Notes: generated from the letters alone by a model not told the origin. 53,981 nucleotides of DNA from Paraburkholderia nodosa DSM 21604 (GCF_000519185.1 NZ_JAFA01000011.1:188429-242409), one strand, 5' to 3'. Shown: positions 24,729 through 33,228, counted from the stretch's first letter. A program made the numbers and translations.

Positions 24729-26129
24729 CTAGGCACTTTCCCGCGCAAACCGCGTGCTCACCCGTGAGAGATAAAACAGGAGCCCAGCACCGGCAATCAG
24801 GAGGCTCGCCATGTTGGCGAGCCAGAACCCGCGCGCGCCCGTCGCCCAGGCGGGCATCGTGCCGGTCACGTCGAAGCCGAGCGCGTAGCCGCCGCCCAGC
24901 CCCACGCCCCAGAGCGCGAGCGCATAGATGATGGTCGGCACGACCGCGACCTTGTAGGCGCGTAACGCGAAGGCCGTGGTGATCTGCAGGGCGTCGAACA
25001 CGTGATAGCAGGTGACGATGGCGACGAGCGGCATGGCCGCGACCGCCACGGCAGGGTCCGGCGTATAGCCGCCGATGATGAGCGGCCGCAGCACGAACAC
25101 AATCGCGCCGTAGCAGCAGGCAATTGCCACGGCTGTCGCCACGCCGTGCCGCGCGAGCGTGCGCGCTTCGGCCGGGCGATTGCCGCCCAGCGCCTGGGCG
25201 ACGAGCGTCGAGGTTGCCACGCCGATCGAAAGCGGCGTCATGTAGAGCACGGCACCGATGTTGCCGGCGATCTGATGTCCGGCGAGCGTGGTCGTGCTCA
25301 TCCGTGCGATGAAGATCGCCATGAACGTGTACGACGTCACTTCGATGAGGTACGAAAGCCCCATTGGAATGCCGAGCTTGAGCAGTTCGGCCTGGCGTTT
25401 CCACTCGGGCCAGCAGAAGTGCCTGAAGATTTCGAACGGCGCGAACACGTCCACACGCGTGAGCGCGACGGCCGCGCACAAGGCGAGCGCCCAGTTGATC
25501 GAGGTGCTTGCGAGCGCGCAGCCCGGGCCGCCGAGCGCCGGCACGCCGAGACCGCCGAAGATGAGCCACGTGTTGAGCGGCACCTTGAGCACGAGCGCGC
25601 CGACCTGCAGGAACATCACGAGGCGCGGGCGCCCCACGGCATTGGCGAGCGAGCTGTAGATGCGAAAGGCCAGTGCCGCGGGCAGCCCGAACGATAGCAG
25701 CCGCAGATAGCCGACGGTGCGCTCGCGCAGCGCCTCGGGCGCGTGCGCGAGGTCGAGCAGCGGGCCGGGAAAGTAGAGGATCGCGAAGCCGATCATCATC
25801 AGCACGAGCGCGAGCCAGAACGCCTGGCGCACTTCGAGGCCGATTTCCGTGTCCTTGCGCGCGCCATAGAGCTGCGCCGCAACGGGCTGCAGCGCGCTGA
25901 GAATGCCCGTGAGGGCGATATACACCGAAATGTAGATCGACGAACCCAGTCCGAGCGCGGCGAGATCGAGCGCCGAGTAGCGGCCGACCATCGCGGTGTC
26001 GATCACGCCGAACGCGATGATCGCGAGCTGCCCGATCAGCACCGGCCACGCGAGCGCGGCGATGCGCCGGACGTCGCCCGCGAACGTCGTCGTCACCGCG
26101 GCCTCAGTCCGGACGCTTGCGCCAGACAT
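24729..26129 (-). CDS. MATE-family efflux transporter
   Basis: A 466-residue inner-membrane antiporter of the NorM-like MATE family, expected to export cationic compounds using Na+ or H+. About 12 helices are visible, in two similar halves: first LAWPVLIGQLAIIAFGVIDTAMVGRYSALDLAALGLGSSIY, second LGIPMGLSYLIEVTSYTFMAIFIARMSTTTLAGHQI. These two segments are the family signatures. Its ATG lies 26 bases inside the end of the upstream glycosyltransferase gene, so the two are probably translationally coupled. A lipid-linked sugar substrate cannot be ruled out given that neighbour, but the sequence looks like an ordinary MATE. Confidence 0.92.
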   Translation of the reverse strand: MSGASVRTEAAVTTTFAGDVRRIAALAWPVLIGQLAIIAFGVIDTAMVGRYSALDLAALGLGSSIYISVYIALTGILSALQPVAAQLYGARKDTEIGLEVRQAFWLALVLMMIGFAILYFPGPLLDLAHAPEALRERTVGYLRLLSFGLPAALAFRIYSSLANAVGRPRLVMFLQVGALVLKVPLNTWLIFGGLGVPALGGPGCALASTSINWALALCAAVALTRVDVFAPFEIFRHFCWPEWKRQAELLKLGIPMGLSYLIEVTSYTFMAIFIARMSTTTLAGHQIAGNIGAVLYMTPLSIGVATSTLVAQALGGNRPAEARTLARHGVATAVAIACCYGAIVFVLRPLIIGGYTPDPAVAVAAMPLVAIVTCYHVFDALQITTAFALRAYKVAVVPTIIYALALWGVGLGGGYALGFDVTGTMPAWATGARGFWLANMASLLIAGAGLLFYLSRVSTRFARESA

Positions 26130-27858
26130 GTTTCTTGAGCGGCGGCGTCGGACGGTCGATGCGCACGTACAGGCGGAAGCGCTCGTCGCGGTCGGCGGCG
26201 CGGCGGCCTTCCCACACGAGCTTCCATACGTAGTCCGGCATCGAACTGGGCTCGCCGTAGTCCTGCGTGTCCTGGCGCAGGATCACGTCGCAGTCCTCGT
26301 TGAACGCAAAGTGCATCCTGCCGAAGTACGCGAAGGTGGCGATCTGCGCGTCGCCGAGGCGCACGGGCGAGATGCACTGATAGTCGGCGGGCAGGTGCGC
26401 GGCGATCTGCTCGGCCACGTCCTTGTAGGTCCGGCTGTAGTTGACGACCGGCAGCCACAGCGTCATGAGCAGCACCCACATGAGCGTGGTGCCGCCGCTC
26501 GAGAGTACGACGCTGCGCCACAGCACCTTCGGATGGCGCGCCACGCGCCAGCGCACGAGCACCATCCAGCATACGGTGACGGCCATCGCGCACACGAACG
26601 AAAGAATCTTGAACTGCGGTACGAAACCGGGCGCGAGGCGCGCGAGGTTGCGCGCGAGCGGCGCCGGGAAACCGGTCATGCCCGCGAGCCACACGAGCCA
26701 CACGAAGGTGCTGAGAATCGTGAAACTCAGCACCGCGAACCAGTCGATCGCGTTGATCGCGCCGCGCTTGAGCGTGGGCAGCGCGAACGTCGCGAGCACC
26801 GCCAGCGCGGGCAGCACGAGCATGAAGAGCCGGTTCGATTCGTGGCTCTGCACGACCACGAGGATGAGCAGCGGCACGATCACCGACAGCGGAATCGCGA
26901 TGTGCGGCTTGCGGCGCAGTCCGGCCCAGCTCACGAAGGCCCAGATCGCGAGTGGCCACGCGGGCCAGGTGAAGAGCGGCAGGTTCTTGGCGGCGTAGCG
27001 CAGCACGTAGCCAGGCGGGCCGGCGAAAGCGTTGACGTTGGTGTGCGCCCACTGGTTGAGGAACCAGACGGCGTCGTCGGGATACAGGTGCAGCGCCAGC
27101 AGCGGCCATGAGGCCGAGACCACGAGCGCCACGGGCAGGCCCGCTACGAGCAGCCAGCGCGAGCGCGTTTCGGGGGCGATGGCGAGCATGGCGAGCGTGC
27201 CGATGAGGAGCGCGCCGACGAGCACGGGGCCGCTCGACAGCATCACGATGCCGAGCGCGAGGCCCCACCAGAGGGCGCCCTGGACCGGCTTGTCGATGGC
27301 GCGCACGACGCCGTACAGCAGCATGGCGATGCCCACGAACTGCATGAGCTGCGGCGTGGTTTCGTGGCCGCGCTCGGCGAGGCCGAAGCAGCCCAGCAGA
27401 ACGAGCAGGGCGCCGTCGCCGAGGGTGCGGCCGTAGTCGCGCGGCTCGGGTTCGCCGCCGAATGCGTACTTGAACGGCTGCACTTCGGGGCGGCGGCCGA
27501 GCAGATACGCGCTGTACCAGACGAACGCGCATGCGAGACAGAACAGCACGCCCGTGGCGATGCGCGACGCGTTGCTGGCGTCGACCCACGGCGCGAAGAC
27601 ACGGATGCAGGCGGCGCCCAGCCAGTAGCCGAGCGGACCGTTTTCGGTCACGTACTTGCCGACGAGATTGGGCAGCAGCCAGTCGTGCGAGGTGCCGCCC
27701 GCCATCGTCCACATCACGCCGAAGCCAGCCGCATCCTCGTTCTTCCACGGGTCGCGGCCAAAGAGGCCGAACGCCGCGAAGACGATACAGATGGTCAGCA
27801 ACAGCCAGCGCGGCAGGGCGCTGGTGGCGGAGGCGGTCAGTCGAATGGCTGGCTTCAT
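26104..27858 (-). CDS. ArnT/PMT-like membrane glycosyltransferase (GT39 superfamily)
   Basis: A 584-residue polytopic membrane protein with about 12 helices and a soluble C-terminal ~100 residues. The first periplasmic loop has FGRDPWKNEDAAGFGVMW and GTSHDWLLPNLVGKYVTENGPLGYWLGAACI, matching the donor-site layout of dolichyl/undecaprenyl-phosphate-sugar transferases. It is clearly different from the true ArnT at 1247-2938. Acceptor and sugar are unknown. The start is uncertain: ATG at 27858 (MKPAIRLTASA) is preferred, while GTG at 27909 would add 17 residues; neither has a good ribosome site. It overlaps the MATE gene by 26 bases. Confidence 0.8.
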   Translation of the reverse strand: MKPAIRLTASATSALPRWLLLTICIVFAAFGLFGRDPWKNEDAAGFGVMWTMAGGTSHDWLLPNLVGKYVTENGPLGYWLGAACIRVFAPWVDASNASRIATGVLFCLACAFVWYSAYLLGRRPEVQPFKYAFGGEPEPRDYGRTLGDGALLVLLGCFGLAERGHETTPQLMQFVGIAMLLYGVVRAIDKPVQGALWWGLALGIVMLSSGPVLVGALLIGTLAMLAIAPETRSRWLLVAGLPVALVVSASWPLLALHLYPDDAVWFLNQWAHTNVNAFAGPPGYVLRYAAKNLPLFTWPAWPLAIWAFVSWAGLRRKPHIAIPLSVIVPLLILVVVQSHESNRLFMLVLPALAVLATFALPTLKRGAINAIDWFAVLSFTILSTFVWLVWLAGMTGFPAPLARNLARLAPGFVPQFKILSFVCAMAVTVCWMVLVRWRVARHPKVLWRSVVLSSGGTTLMWVLLMTLWLPVVNYSRTYKDVAEQIAAHLPADYQCISPVRLGDAQIATFAYFGRMHFAFNEDCDVILRQDTQDYGEPSSMPDYVWKLVWEGRRAADRDERFRLYVRIDRPTPPLKKHVWRKRPD

Positions 27859-28104
27859 GCAGTACGAAGGGAGACGGATAAACCGGGCGTGTTCGAGCGG
27901 GTGGCTCACACACGGAGGTCAAGCGGGCATGCGCGACAGACGGGACACCCGGCAGTGCGCCGCGGAGCAATCCGGCATTCTAGCCGGGCCGGCGACCGCG
28001 CGTCACGGCGTTAGCCGCGGGTTAATCCACGGAAACATCCGAAAAGGGACGGTAAGTCGCACCCGCCTCGCCGCCCGGACGGCGCAACGGTGGCGCAGGC
28101 AACA
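27859..28104. other. Gap between the glycosyltransferase start and the rpmE2 terminator
   Basis: About 245 bases. No convincing gene, promoter or repeat could be read here. The region is GC-rich up to the A-run of the rpmE2 terminator. Confidence 0.4.
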
Positions 28105-28132
28105 AAAAAGGGCAGCGTATGCTGCCCTTTTT
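28105..28132 (-). terminator. Intrinsic terminator of rpmE2
   Basis: AAAAAGGGCAGC, loop of four, GCTGCCCTTTTT, 48 bases after the rpmE2 stop. On the minus strand the stem ends in six T's. The stem has the same GGGCAGC core as the clpB terminator. Confidence 0.92.
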
Positions 28133-28179
28133 GTGCACGTTCAATGCGGGACCGGCCAGAAGCCGGCGCGGCGAGGTGC

Positions 28180-28443
28180 TTACTTGCCGGCCTTGCCCGA
28201 GGCGCGTGCGCCGAACTTCTTGTTGAACTTCTCGACACGGCCTGCCGTGTCCATGATCTTTTGCGTGCCCGTGTAGAACGGATGCGATTCCGACGACACT
28301 TCGATCTTGGCGAGCGGGTAGGTCTTGCCGTTGAATTCGGCGGTTTCGCGCGTCTGGATGGTCGAGCGGGTCACGAACCTGAAGTCGTTCGAAACGTCGA
28401 TGAACAGGACTTCGCGGTAGTTCGGGTGAATGCCTTCTTTCAT
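28180..28443 (-). CDS. rpmE2: 50S ribosomal protein L31, type B (zinc-free form)
   Basis: An 87-residue protein beginning MKEGIHPNYREVLFIDVSNDFRF, with SSESHPFYTGTQKIMDTAGRVEKFNKKFG. It contains no cysteine at all, so it is the C-minus paralogue that does not bind zinc. Such copies replace the zinc form under zinc shortage in bacteria that have both; I cannot see whether another copy exists. AAGGA lies before the ATG. In this lineage rpmE2 is often found next to rho; here three genes lie between them. Confidence 0.95.
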   Translation of the reverse strand: MKEGIHPNYREVLFIDVSNDFRFVTRSTIQTRETAEFNGKTYPLAKIEVSSESHPFYTGTQKIMDTAGRVEKFNKKFGARASGKAGK

Positions 28444-28601
28444 GGTTATTCCTTAAATCTGGCGGTAGCCAACCCGCGTGCCTGCAACACCATGTTGCCG
28501 ACTTTGCTCGCGCGAGCCACTTACCAAAGGGTCGAAAAACCGCGATTATGCCAGATAATCAGCCGGTTGGCGAATTTTTGAGGCTCCCGCGCGGCAGGTT
28601 T

Positions 28602-29438
28602 TCAGGCCGGCTGGCCGGCCAGTGCGCCCACGCGCGCCGGGTCCTGGCGGTAATAGCGCGCGAGCAGTCGGTAAAGCTCGGGATATTCCGCCTCGAACGC
28701 CTTCGGCTTGACGAAAAGCGCCTCGCTGCACACCGCGAAGAACTCCGAGGGGTGGTCGGTGGCATAGGGATCGATCAGCGAGTCGCGCTCGAAGCGCGCC
28801 CAGCGGCGCTCCGGCACGGCGTCTACCTTGTCGCAGAACTGGTCGTAGGCGTTGTCGAACACGTCGGCCCAGGCCTGCGCGTCGAGCGGGGCGTGCCAGC
28901 GCCGAAAGAGGGGCGGATGCCCGTCGGCCTCGCCGTTGAGCATATCGATCTTGTGCGCGAACTCGTGGATTACGACGTTGTACGCGTCGCTGCCATCGGT
29001 CATCTGCGCGTCTTCCCACGAGAGGATCACGGGGCCGCCTTCCCACGCCTCGCCGCTCGCATCGTGCTCCACCTCGTGGACCACGCCGTCCTCGTCCTCG
29101 ACGGTCTTGCGGATCACGAATTCGCCCGGATACACGACCACGCCTACCCAGCCCTTGTAGAGGTCGAGCGAAAGGTTGAGCACCGGCAACGACGCCTGCG
29201 CGGCGATCGCCACGGTCATCGGGGCGGTCAGCTCGAGATCGTGCGCCGTGGAGAACTCCTTTTGCGCGATGAAAAGGCTCGTCAGCTCGCGCAGGCGCAC
29301 GAGGTCGGCGGCGTCGAGATGCTTGAGAAAGGGCAAGCCCGCGAGCGTGGCCAGCCAAAGCGCGTCGTCGATCGCGTAGGTGCGCAGCGCCTTGTCGCGG
29401 CGGCGCGCGTCGAACCAGTGAGAGAGTTTCGAAAGCAT
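28602..29438 (-). CDS. mtfA: MtfA-like zinc metallopeptidase (M90 family)
   Basis: A 278-residue cytoplasmic protein related to E. coli MtfA, which titrates the glucose repressor Mlc and has aminopeptidase activity. It starts MLSKLSHWFDARRR and has the zinc site HEFAH (158-162), with LYKGWVGVVVYPGEFVIR and the later SLIDPYATDHPSEFFAVCSEALF, where a Glu supplies the third ligand. Whether an Mlc homologue exists in this organism is unknown, so the peptidase label is safer than a glucose role. It starts 35 bases after the MFS gene. Confidence 0.9.
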   Translation of the reverse strand: MLSKLSHWFDARRRDKALRTYAIDDALWLATLAGLPFLKHLDAADLVRLRELTSLFIAQKEFSTAHDLELTAPMTVAIAAQASLPVLNLSLDLYKGWVGVVVYPGEFVIRKTVEDEDGVVHEVEHDASGEAWEGGPVILSWEDAQMTDGSDAYNVVIHEFAHKIDMLNGEADGHPPLFRRWHAPLDAQAWADVFDNAYDQFCDKVDAVPERRWARFERDSLIDPYATDHPSEFFAVCSEALFVKPKAFEAEYPELYRLLARYYRQDPARVGALAGQPA

Positions 29439-29473
29439 CGCTGGGTGCGGTTTCCCGTGCGTCTGGATGGGGT

Positions 29474-31030
29474 TCAGTCGATCTGCTTTTGCCACGCGGC
29501 GAAGATCCCGCCGCACACCGCCACGCCGATCAGGAAGTAAAACCCGTCGAGCGAACTCAGAAAGCTCGCCTGCTGCGCGACCATGCGGCTCACCTGCGCG
29601 AGGGCGAGTCCGTGCGCTTCGCTCGCGGACCGGCCCATCAGCTTGAACGAATGCGTCAGCGCGGCGTAGGTGCTCTGGAACGCCGGGTTGAACGGATTCA
29701 CGAACTCGGCGAGCCGCGTCTGGTGCAGCGCGAGCCGGTGCTGCTCGACGATGATAACCGTGGCCGTGGCGAACGATATCGTCAACTGCCGGACGATGTT
29801 TTTCAAGCGGTAACCGTGCGTGAATTCTTCGATCGCGAAGATGCGGAACGTGAGATTGGCGACGGGCAGCACGATGAAGAGCAGCAGCAGGCCACGCAGC
29901 AGCAGCGGCGGGATGAGCCAGGCTTCGCTTGCCTGCGGCGTGAGCCGTGTCATCCAGAACGAGATGAACGCCGAGAGCACGAAGCCGGGCACGATGATCC
30001 ACTTCTTGTGCGTAATGAGCTTCGCGTAGCGGAAATAGAAAAAGAGCGCGCCTGCCGAGATGAGCGACGTGATGCCGGTGAGGCGGCCGGCGTTTTCGAC
30101 GGGGTAGTTGAAACCGCCTTCGAGCAGCCGCGAGACCAGGTAGCTGAGCGCCGTGCTCAGGTAGTAATAGACCATGTAGAGCAGCAGGCCCACCTGGAAC
30201 GGCTTCTCGCGCAGCGCGTGCAGGCGCATGAGCGGCTTGGGATGATGCCACTGGTGCCAGCCGAACCAGGCGAGCGCCGTGATCCCGACGAGCGTGAGCA
30301 GAATGATTCCCGGCGACGCGCTGAACAGTTCGAAGCGCACCTGCTGCATGGCGATTTGCAGCGCGCCCTGCGCAAACGCGAAGATGATGTACGGCCAGAA
30401 GTGTGCTTCGCCGCGCTCCTCGGGCAGCAAGTGGCCCGTATCGGGCAGTGCGAGCAGGGCCAGCACGGCATAGAGGACGCCCGCGGGCGCGGAAAACGCG
30501 AACAGGGCGCGCCAGTCGAAATGCGCGACGAGCTGGCCGCCCACGAGCGGCGCCAGCGCGCTGGAGAGCACGATGAGAATGAGGAACGCGCGCGTCGCGA
30601 CCGGACGCTGCTGCGGCGTGAAGCTGATCTGGATGAGGATGCGGCAGGTGCCCATCATCGGGCCGATGAAGTAGCCCTGGAAGCCGCGCGCGAACGCAAG
30701 CTCGATCGACGATTCGCACAGTGCCGCCGCGATCGCGCCGACGGCATAGAGCAGCAGGCCGCTACCCACGTAGCGGCGGTAGCCCATGCGCTCCACCCAC
30801 CATTGCTGCTGCAGGATGCCCAGAACGGCGCACACGGCGTAGGCGCTCGACGACCAGACGAGTTCGTCGGGCGACGCGTTGATGCCGCCCGCGATATGGC
30901 TCGTGAAGAACGAGAAGATTGCGTTGTCGTAGTAGTCGAGCCCGGTCGCGAGGGCGAGCACCCACGGGAAAAAATCGCCGCGCAGGCGCGCCGCGCTGAA
31001 GATCGGCTCGCGGGGCTGGGCCGTGCTCAT
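29474..31030 (-). CDS. MFS transporter, DHA2/EmrB-like
   Basis: A 518-residue inner-membrane transporter with about 14 helices. It begins MSTAQPREPIFSAARLRGDFF and has LDYYDNAIFSFFTSHIAGG in helix 1 and the motif-C-like GFQGYFIGPMMGTCRILIQISF. Length and helix count suit the DHA2 drug:H+ antiporter family, though helix 1 lacks the classical LDxTIVNVALP sequence, so the substrate is open. Its ATG overlaps the merR stop by four bases (ATGA), meaning it is translated with, and probably controlled by, that regulator. Confidence 0.87.
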   Translation of the reverse strand: MSTAQPREPIFSAARLRGDFFPWVLALATGLDYYDNAIFSFFTSHIAGGINASPDELVWSSSAYAVCAVLGILQQQWWVERMGYRRYVGSGLLLYAVGAIAAALCESSIELAFARGFQGYFIGPMMGTCRILIQISFTPQQRPVATRAFLILIVLSSALAPLVGGQLVAHFDWRALFAFSAPAGVLYAVLALLALPDTGHLLPEERGEAHFWPYIIFAFAQGALQIAMQQVRFELFSASPGIILLTLVGITALAWFGWHQWHHPKPLMRLHALREKPFQVGLLLYMVYYYLSTALSYLVSRLLEGGFNYPVENAGRLTGITSLISAGALFFYFRYAKLITHKKWIIVPGFVLSAFISFWMTRLTPQASEAWLIPPLLLRGLLLLFIVLPVANLTFRIFAIEEFTHGYRLKNIVRQLTISFATATVIIVEQHRLALHQTRLAEFVNPFNPAFQSTYAALTHSFKLMGRSASEAHGLALAQVSRMVAQQASFLSSLDGFYFLIGVAVCGGIFAAWQKQID

Positions 31031-31569
31031 GCCGATTCGTCGTCCTCGCGTGCCTTGCCCGCAGGCTCTGCCGGCTTGCCCGCCATGCCCGCCTTGCGGC
31101 GCCGCGTGGCGGCGAGGCGCTGCTCGATCAGCTGATCGGACGGTTCTCCCGCGAGGCGCCGCTGCAGGTAGTCGAGGTCGTCGGCAAGCTCCGCGCGCAC
31201 CGTCTGCGCTTCCTTCAACTCGCGGCGCACGGCCGCGATGCGCGTGTCGAGCGTCTCGATCTGCTGCGCGAGCGCGTCGGCGATCTGCTGGAGCGACTCC
31301 TGCGAATAGCGCCGGCGGCCTTCGCCGACCTGCTCGAGCGGCCGCTTGAGCATTTCGGTGATGCCGTGCAGCGAGAAGCCGAGCGCGCGCAGTCGCAGGA
31401 TGCGCGAAAACTGCTCGAGGTCGTGCTCGTCGTAGAGCCGGTAGCGGCCTTCGCTGCGGGAGGGGCTGACGAGCCCACGCTCTTCGTAATACTTGAGCGT
31501 GCGCGGCGTGACATTCAGGCGCTCGGCGGCGTCGCGCACCGTGAGCAGCGCCGGGGAATCCTTGGGCAT
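31027..31569 (-). CDS. MerR-family transcriptional regulator
   Basis: A 180-residue regulator. The N-terminal winged helix-turn-helix reads LTVRDAAERLNVTPRTLKYYEERGLVSPSRSEGRYRLYDEHDLEQF, and a coiled coil follows (about 100-160, LAQQIETLDTRIAAVRRELKEAQ). There are no cysteines for metal binding, so an organic ligand is likelier. It heads a merR-MFS-mtfA transcript, with a palindrome plus perfect -10 upstream. The C-terminal 25 residues are Lys/Ala/Glu-rich. Confidence 0.92.
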   Translation of the reverse strand: MPKDSPALLTVRDAAERLNVTPRTLKYYEERGLVSPSRSEGRYRLYDEHDLEQFSRILRLRALGFSLHGITEMLKRPLEQVGEGRRRYSQESLQQIADALAQQIETLDTRIAAVRRELKEAQTVRAELADDLDYLQRRLAGEPSDQLIEQRLAATRRRKAGMAGKPAEPAGKAREDDESA

Positions 31570-31613
31570 AGGGAACTCTTTTTTCGCCGTCGGGCGATCA
31601 AGGCATGCGGCGC

Positions 31614-31640
31614 ATTATAGTTCGACGTGAACGTTCACGT
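31614..31640 (-). promoter_or_regulatory. merR promoter with 16-base operator palindrome
   Basis: On the minus strand a perfect TATAAT (31614-31619) is preceded by the perfect palindrome ACGTGAACGTTCACGT (31625-31640). It lies between the -10 and the poor -35 region (CTGTAC, 19-base spacer), exactly where MerR proteins bind to untwist long spacers. The merR ATG is 45 bases downstream. Autoregulation is inferred. Confidence 0.75.
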
Positions 31641-31678
31641 ACAGGTTGTGGCGCGCAACGATCCGCTGCCGGAAAAGA

Positions 31679-31706
31679 AAAACGCCCGCGAAGTCGCGGG
31701 CGTTTT
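31679..31706 (-). terminator. Intrinsic terminator of rho
   Basis: AACGCCCGCG, loop AAGT, CGCGGGCGTT, flanked by A's and T's; on the minus strand it follows the rho stop by 25 bases and runs into a T-rich stretch. It separates rho from the merR promoter. Confidence 0.88.
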
Positions 31707-31731
31707 GCGGTGATTCGAGCGGGCGAGGGCT

Positions 31732-32994
31732 TTAGCCGCCGCGGCGCATCATGTCGAAGAACTCGGAGTTGTTCTTCGTCTGGCGAATCTTGTCGAGCAG
31801 GAATTCCATCGCTTCGACTTCGTCCATGTCGTGGATGAACTTGCGCAGCACCCAGATCTTCTGGAGGATGTCCGGCTTGATCAGCAGCTCTTCGCGGCGC
31901 GTGCCCGACTTGTTCAGGTTGATCGACGGGTAGACGCGCTTTTCCGCGAGACGGCGCTCGAGGTGCACTTCCATGTTGCCGGTGCCCTTGAACTCTTCGT
32001 AGATCACGTCGTCCATGCGGCTGCCGGTTTCGATCAGCGCCGTGCCGATGATGGTGAGCGAGCCGCCTTCTTCGATATTGCGTGCGGCGCCGAAGAAGCG
32101 CTTCGGACGTTGCAGCGCGTTGGCGTCCACACCGCCCGTGAGCACCTTGCCCGATGCGGGCACAACGGTGTTGTAGGCGCGCGCGAGACGCGTGATCGAG
32201 TCGAGCAGAATCACGACGTCGTGCTTCATTTCGACGAGTCGCTTGGCCTTCTCGATCACCATTTCGGCGACCTGCACGTGACGCGCAGCCGGTTCGTCGA
32301 AGGTCGAGGCGATCACTTCGCCTGCCACCGAACGCTGCATTTCGGTCACTTCTTCAGGGCGCTCGTCGATCAGCAGCACGAACAGGACCACGTCGGGGTG
32401 GTTCTGCTTGATGGCGTGCGCGATGTGCTGGAGCATCACGGTCTTGCCGGACTTGGGCGAAGCGACCAGCAGGCCGCGCTGACCCTTGCCGATGGGCGCG
32501 ATCATGTCGATGATGCGGCCCGTCACGTTCTCCTCACCGCGCATTTCGCGCTCGAGCAGCAGCACCTTGTTCGGGTGCAGCGGCGTGAGGTTCTCGAACA
32601 TGATCTTGTGCTTCGAGGCCTCCGGCGGCTGGCCGTTGACCTTGTCCACCTTCACGAGCGCGAAGTAGCGTTCGCCGTCCTTCGGCGTGCGCACTTCACC
32701 TTCGATCGTGTCGCCGGTGTGCAGGTTGAAGCGGCGGATCTGCGACGGGCTGATATAGATATCGTCCGTGCTGGCGAGATACGAGGTTTCTGGCGAGCGC
32801 AGGAAGCCGAAGCCGTCGGGGAGCACTTCGAGCGTGCCGTCACCGAAGATCGTTTCGCCCGTCTTGGCGCGCTTTTTGAGGATCGCGAACATGAGTTCCT
32901 GCTTGCGCAGGCGGTTCGCATTTTCGATCTCGAGGCCATTGGCCATCTCGATCAATTCGGACACGTGCAGAGACTTGAGCTCGGAAAGATGCAT
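31732..32994 (-). CDS. rho: Transcription termination factor Rho
   Basis: Hexameric RNA-dependent ATPase, 420 residues, starting MHLSELKSLHVSELIEMANG. It has the N-terminal helical and cold-shock RNA-binding domain (FGFLRSPETSYLASTDDIYISPSQIRRFNL), the Walker A region LVASPKSGKTVML, the DERPEEVTEMQR loop, the Walker B-like VVILLDSITRLARAYN and the R/Q loops near VLTGGVDANAL. The ATG at 32994 is the family start; the frame is open to 33150 but that leader is not conserved. The ATG has no Shine-Dalgarno. It lies downstream of trxA, the same order as in enterobacteria. Confidence 0.97.
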   Translation of the reverse strand: MHLSELKSLHVSELIEMANGLEIENANRLRKQELMFAILKKRAKTGETIFGDGTLEVLPDGFGFLRSPETSYLASTDDIYISPSQIRRFNLHTGDTIEGEVRTPKDGERYFALVKVDKVNGQPPEASKHKIMFENLTPLHPNKVLLLEREMRGEENVTGRIIDMIAPIGKGQRGLLVASPKSGKTVMLQHIAHAIKQNHPDVVLFVLLIDERPEEVTEMQRSVAGEVIASTFDEPAARHVQVAEMVIEKAKRLVEMKHDVVILLDSITRLARAYNTVVPASGKVLTGGVDANALQRPKRFFGAARNIEEGGSLTIIGTALIETGSRMDDVIYEEFKGTGNMEVHLERRLAEKRVYPSINLNKSGTRREELLIKPDILQKIWVLRKFIHDMDEVEAMEFLLDKIRQTKNNSEFFDMMRRGG

Positions 32995-33142
32995 ACGGAG
33001 AACCCGTCGGGGAGGAGTGCGACGAAAAGGATGGGGGAAAAGAAGCGAGCGGAACCGCTCAAGGACTTTTGGTTGAAACTTTGCTTCAAGCTTGCTTGAA
33101 ACTTTTATAAGGGCGCCGGTAGACGCTTTATGAATTCTAGCA
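32995..33142 (-). promoter_or_regulatory. rho promoter and C/U-rich leader
   Basis: On the minus strand an extended -10, TGC-TAGAAT (33134-33142), gives a start near 33127 and a leader of about 130 bases. The leader holds two copies of AAAGTTTCAA (33073-33082 and 33096-33105) around a CAAGCTTG palindrome. It then becomes strongly C/U-rich and G-poor (about 33000-33045 as read on the minus strand), like a Rho utilisation site. Autoregulation by Rho-dependent termination is known for rho in E. coli; its occurrence here is inferred. Confidence 0.55.
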
Positions 33143-33198
33143 TAGCACACGCCAGAAACCGTCGGTGACGACCGACTGCAAGTTTCGGCGTGTTTTAT

Positions 33199-33228
33199 GG
33201 TGCGTGTTGTCGCGTGACAACACGCACC
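33199..33228 (-). terminator. Strong hairpin between trxA and rho
   Basis: GGTGCGTGTTGTC (33199-33211) pairs perfectly with GACAACACGCACC (33216-33228) around a four-base loop, 68 bases after the trxA stop. It is followed on the minus strand by ATAAAACA rather than a T-run. So it may be a weak terminator, a processing site or a 3'-end protector separating trxA from the rho leader. Confidence 0.6.

Noticed and set aside
28602..30719. Fusion of MtfA with a 427-residue upstream region
   Set aside because: The added part is an out-of-frame reading of the MFS gene; MtfA has its own ATG at 29438.
32995..33150. In-frame 52-residue extension of Rho, or a leader peptide like rhoL
   Set aside because: The stretch covers the predicted promoter and the C/U-rich leader, and the Rho family starts at MHLSELK; no separate leader peptide with a ribosome site was seen.
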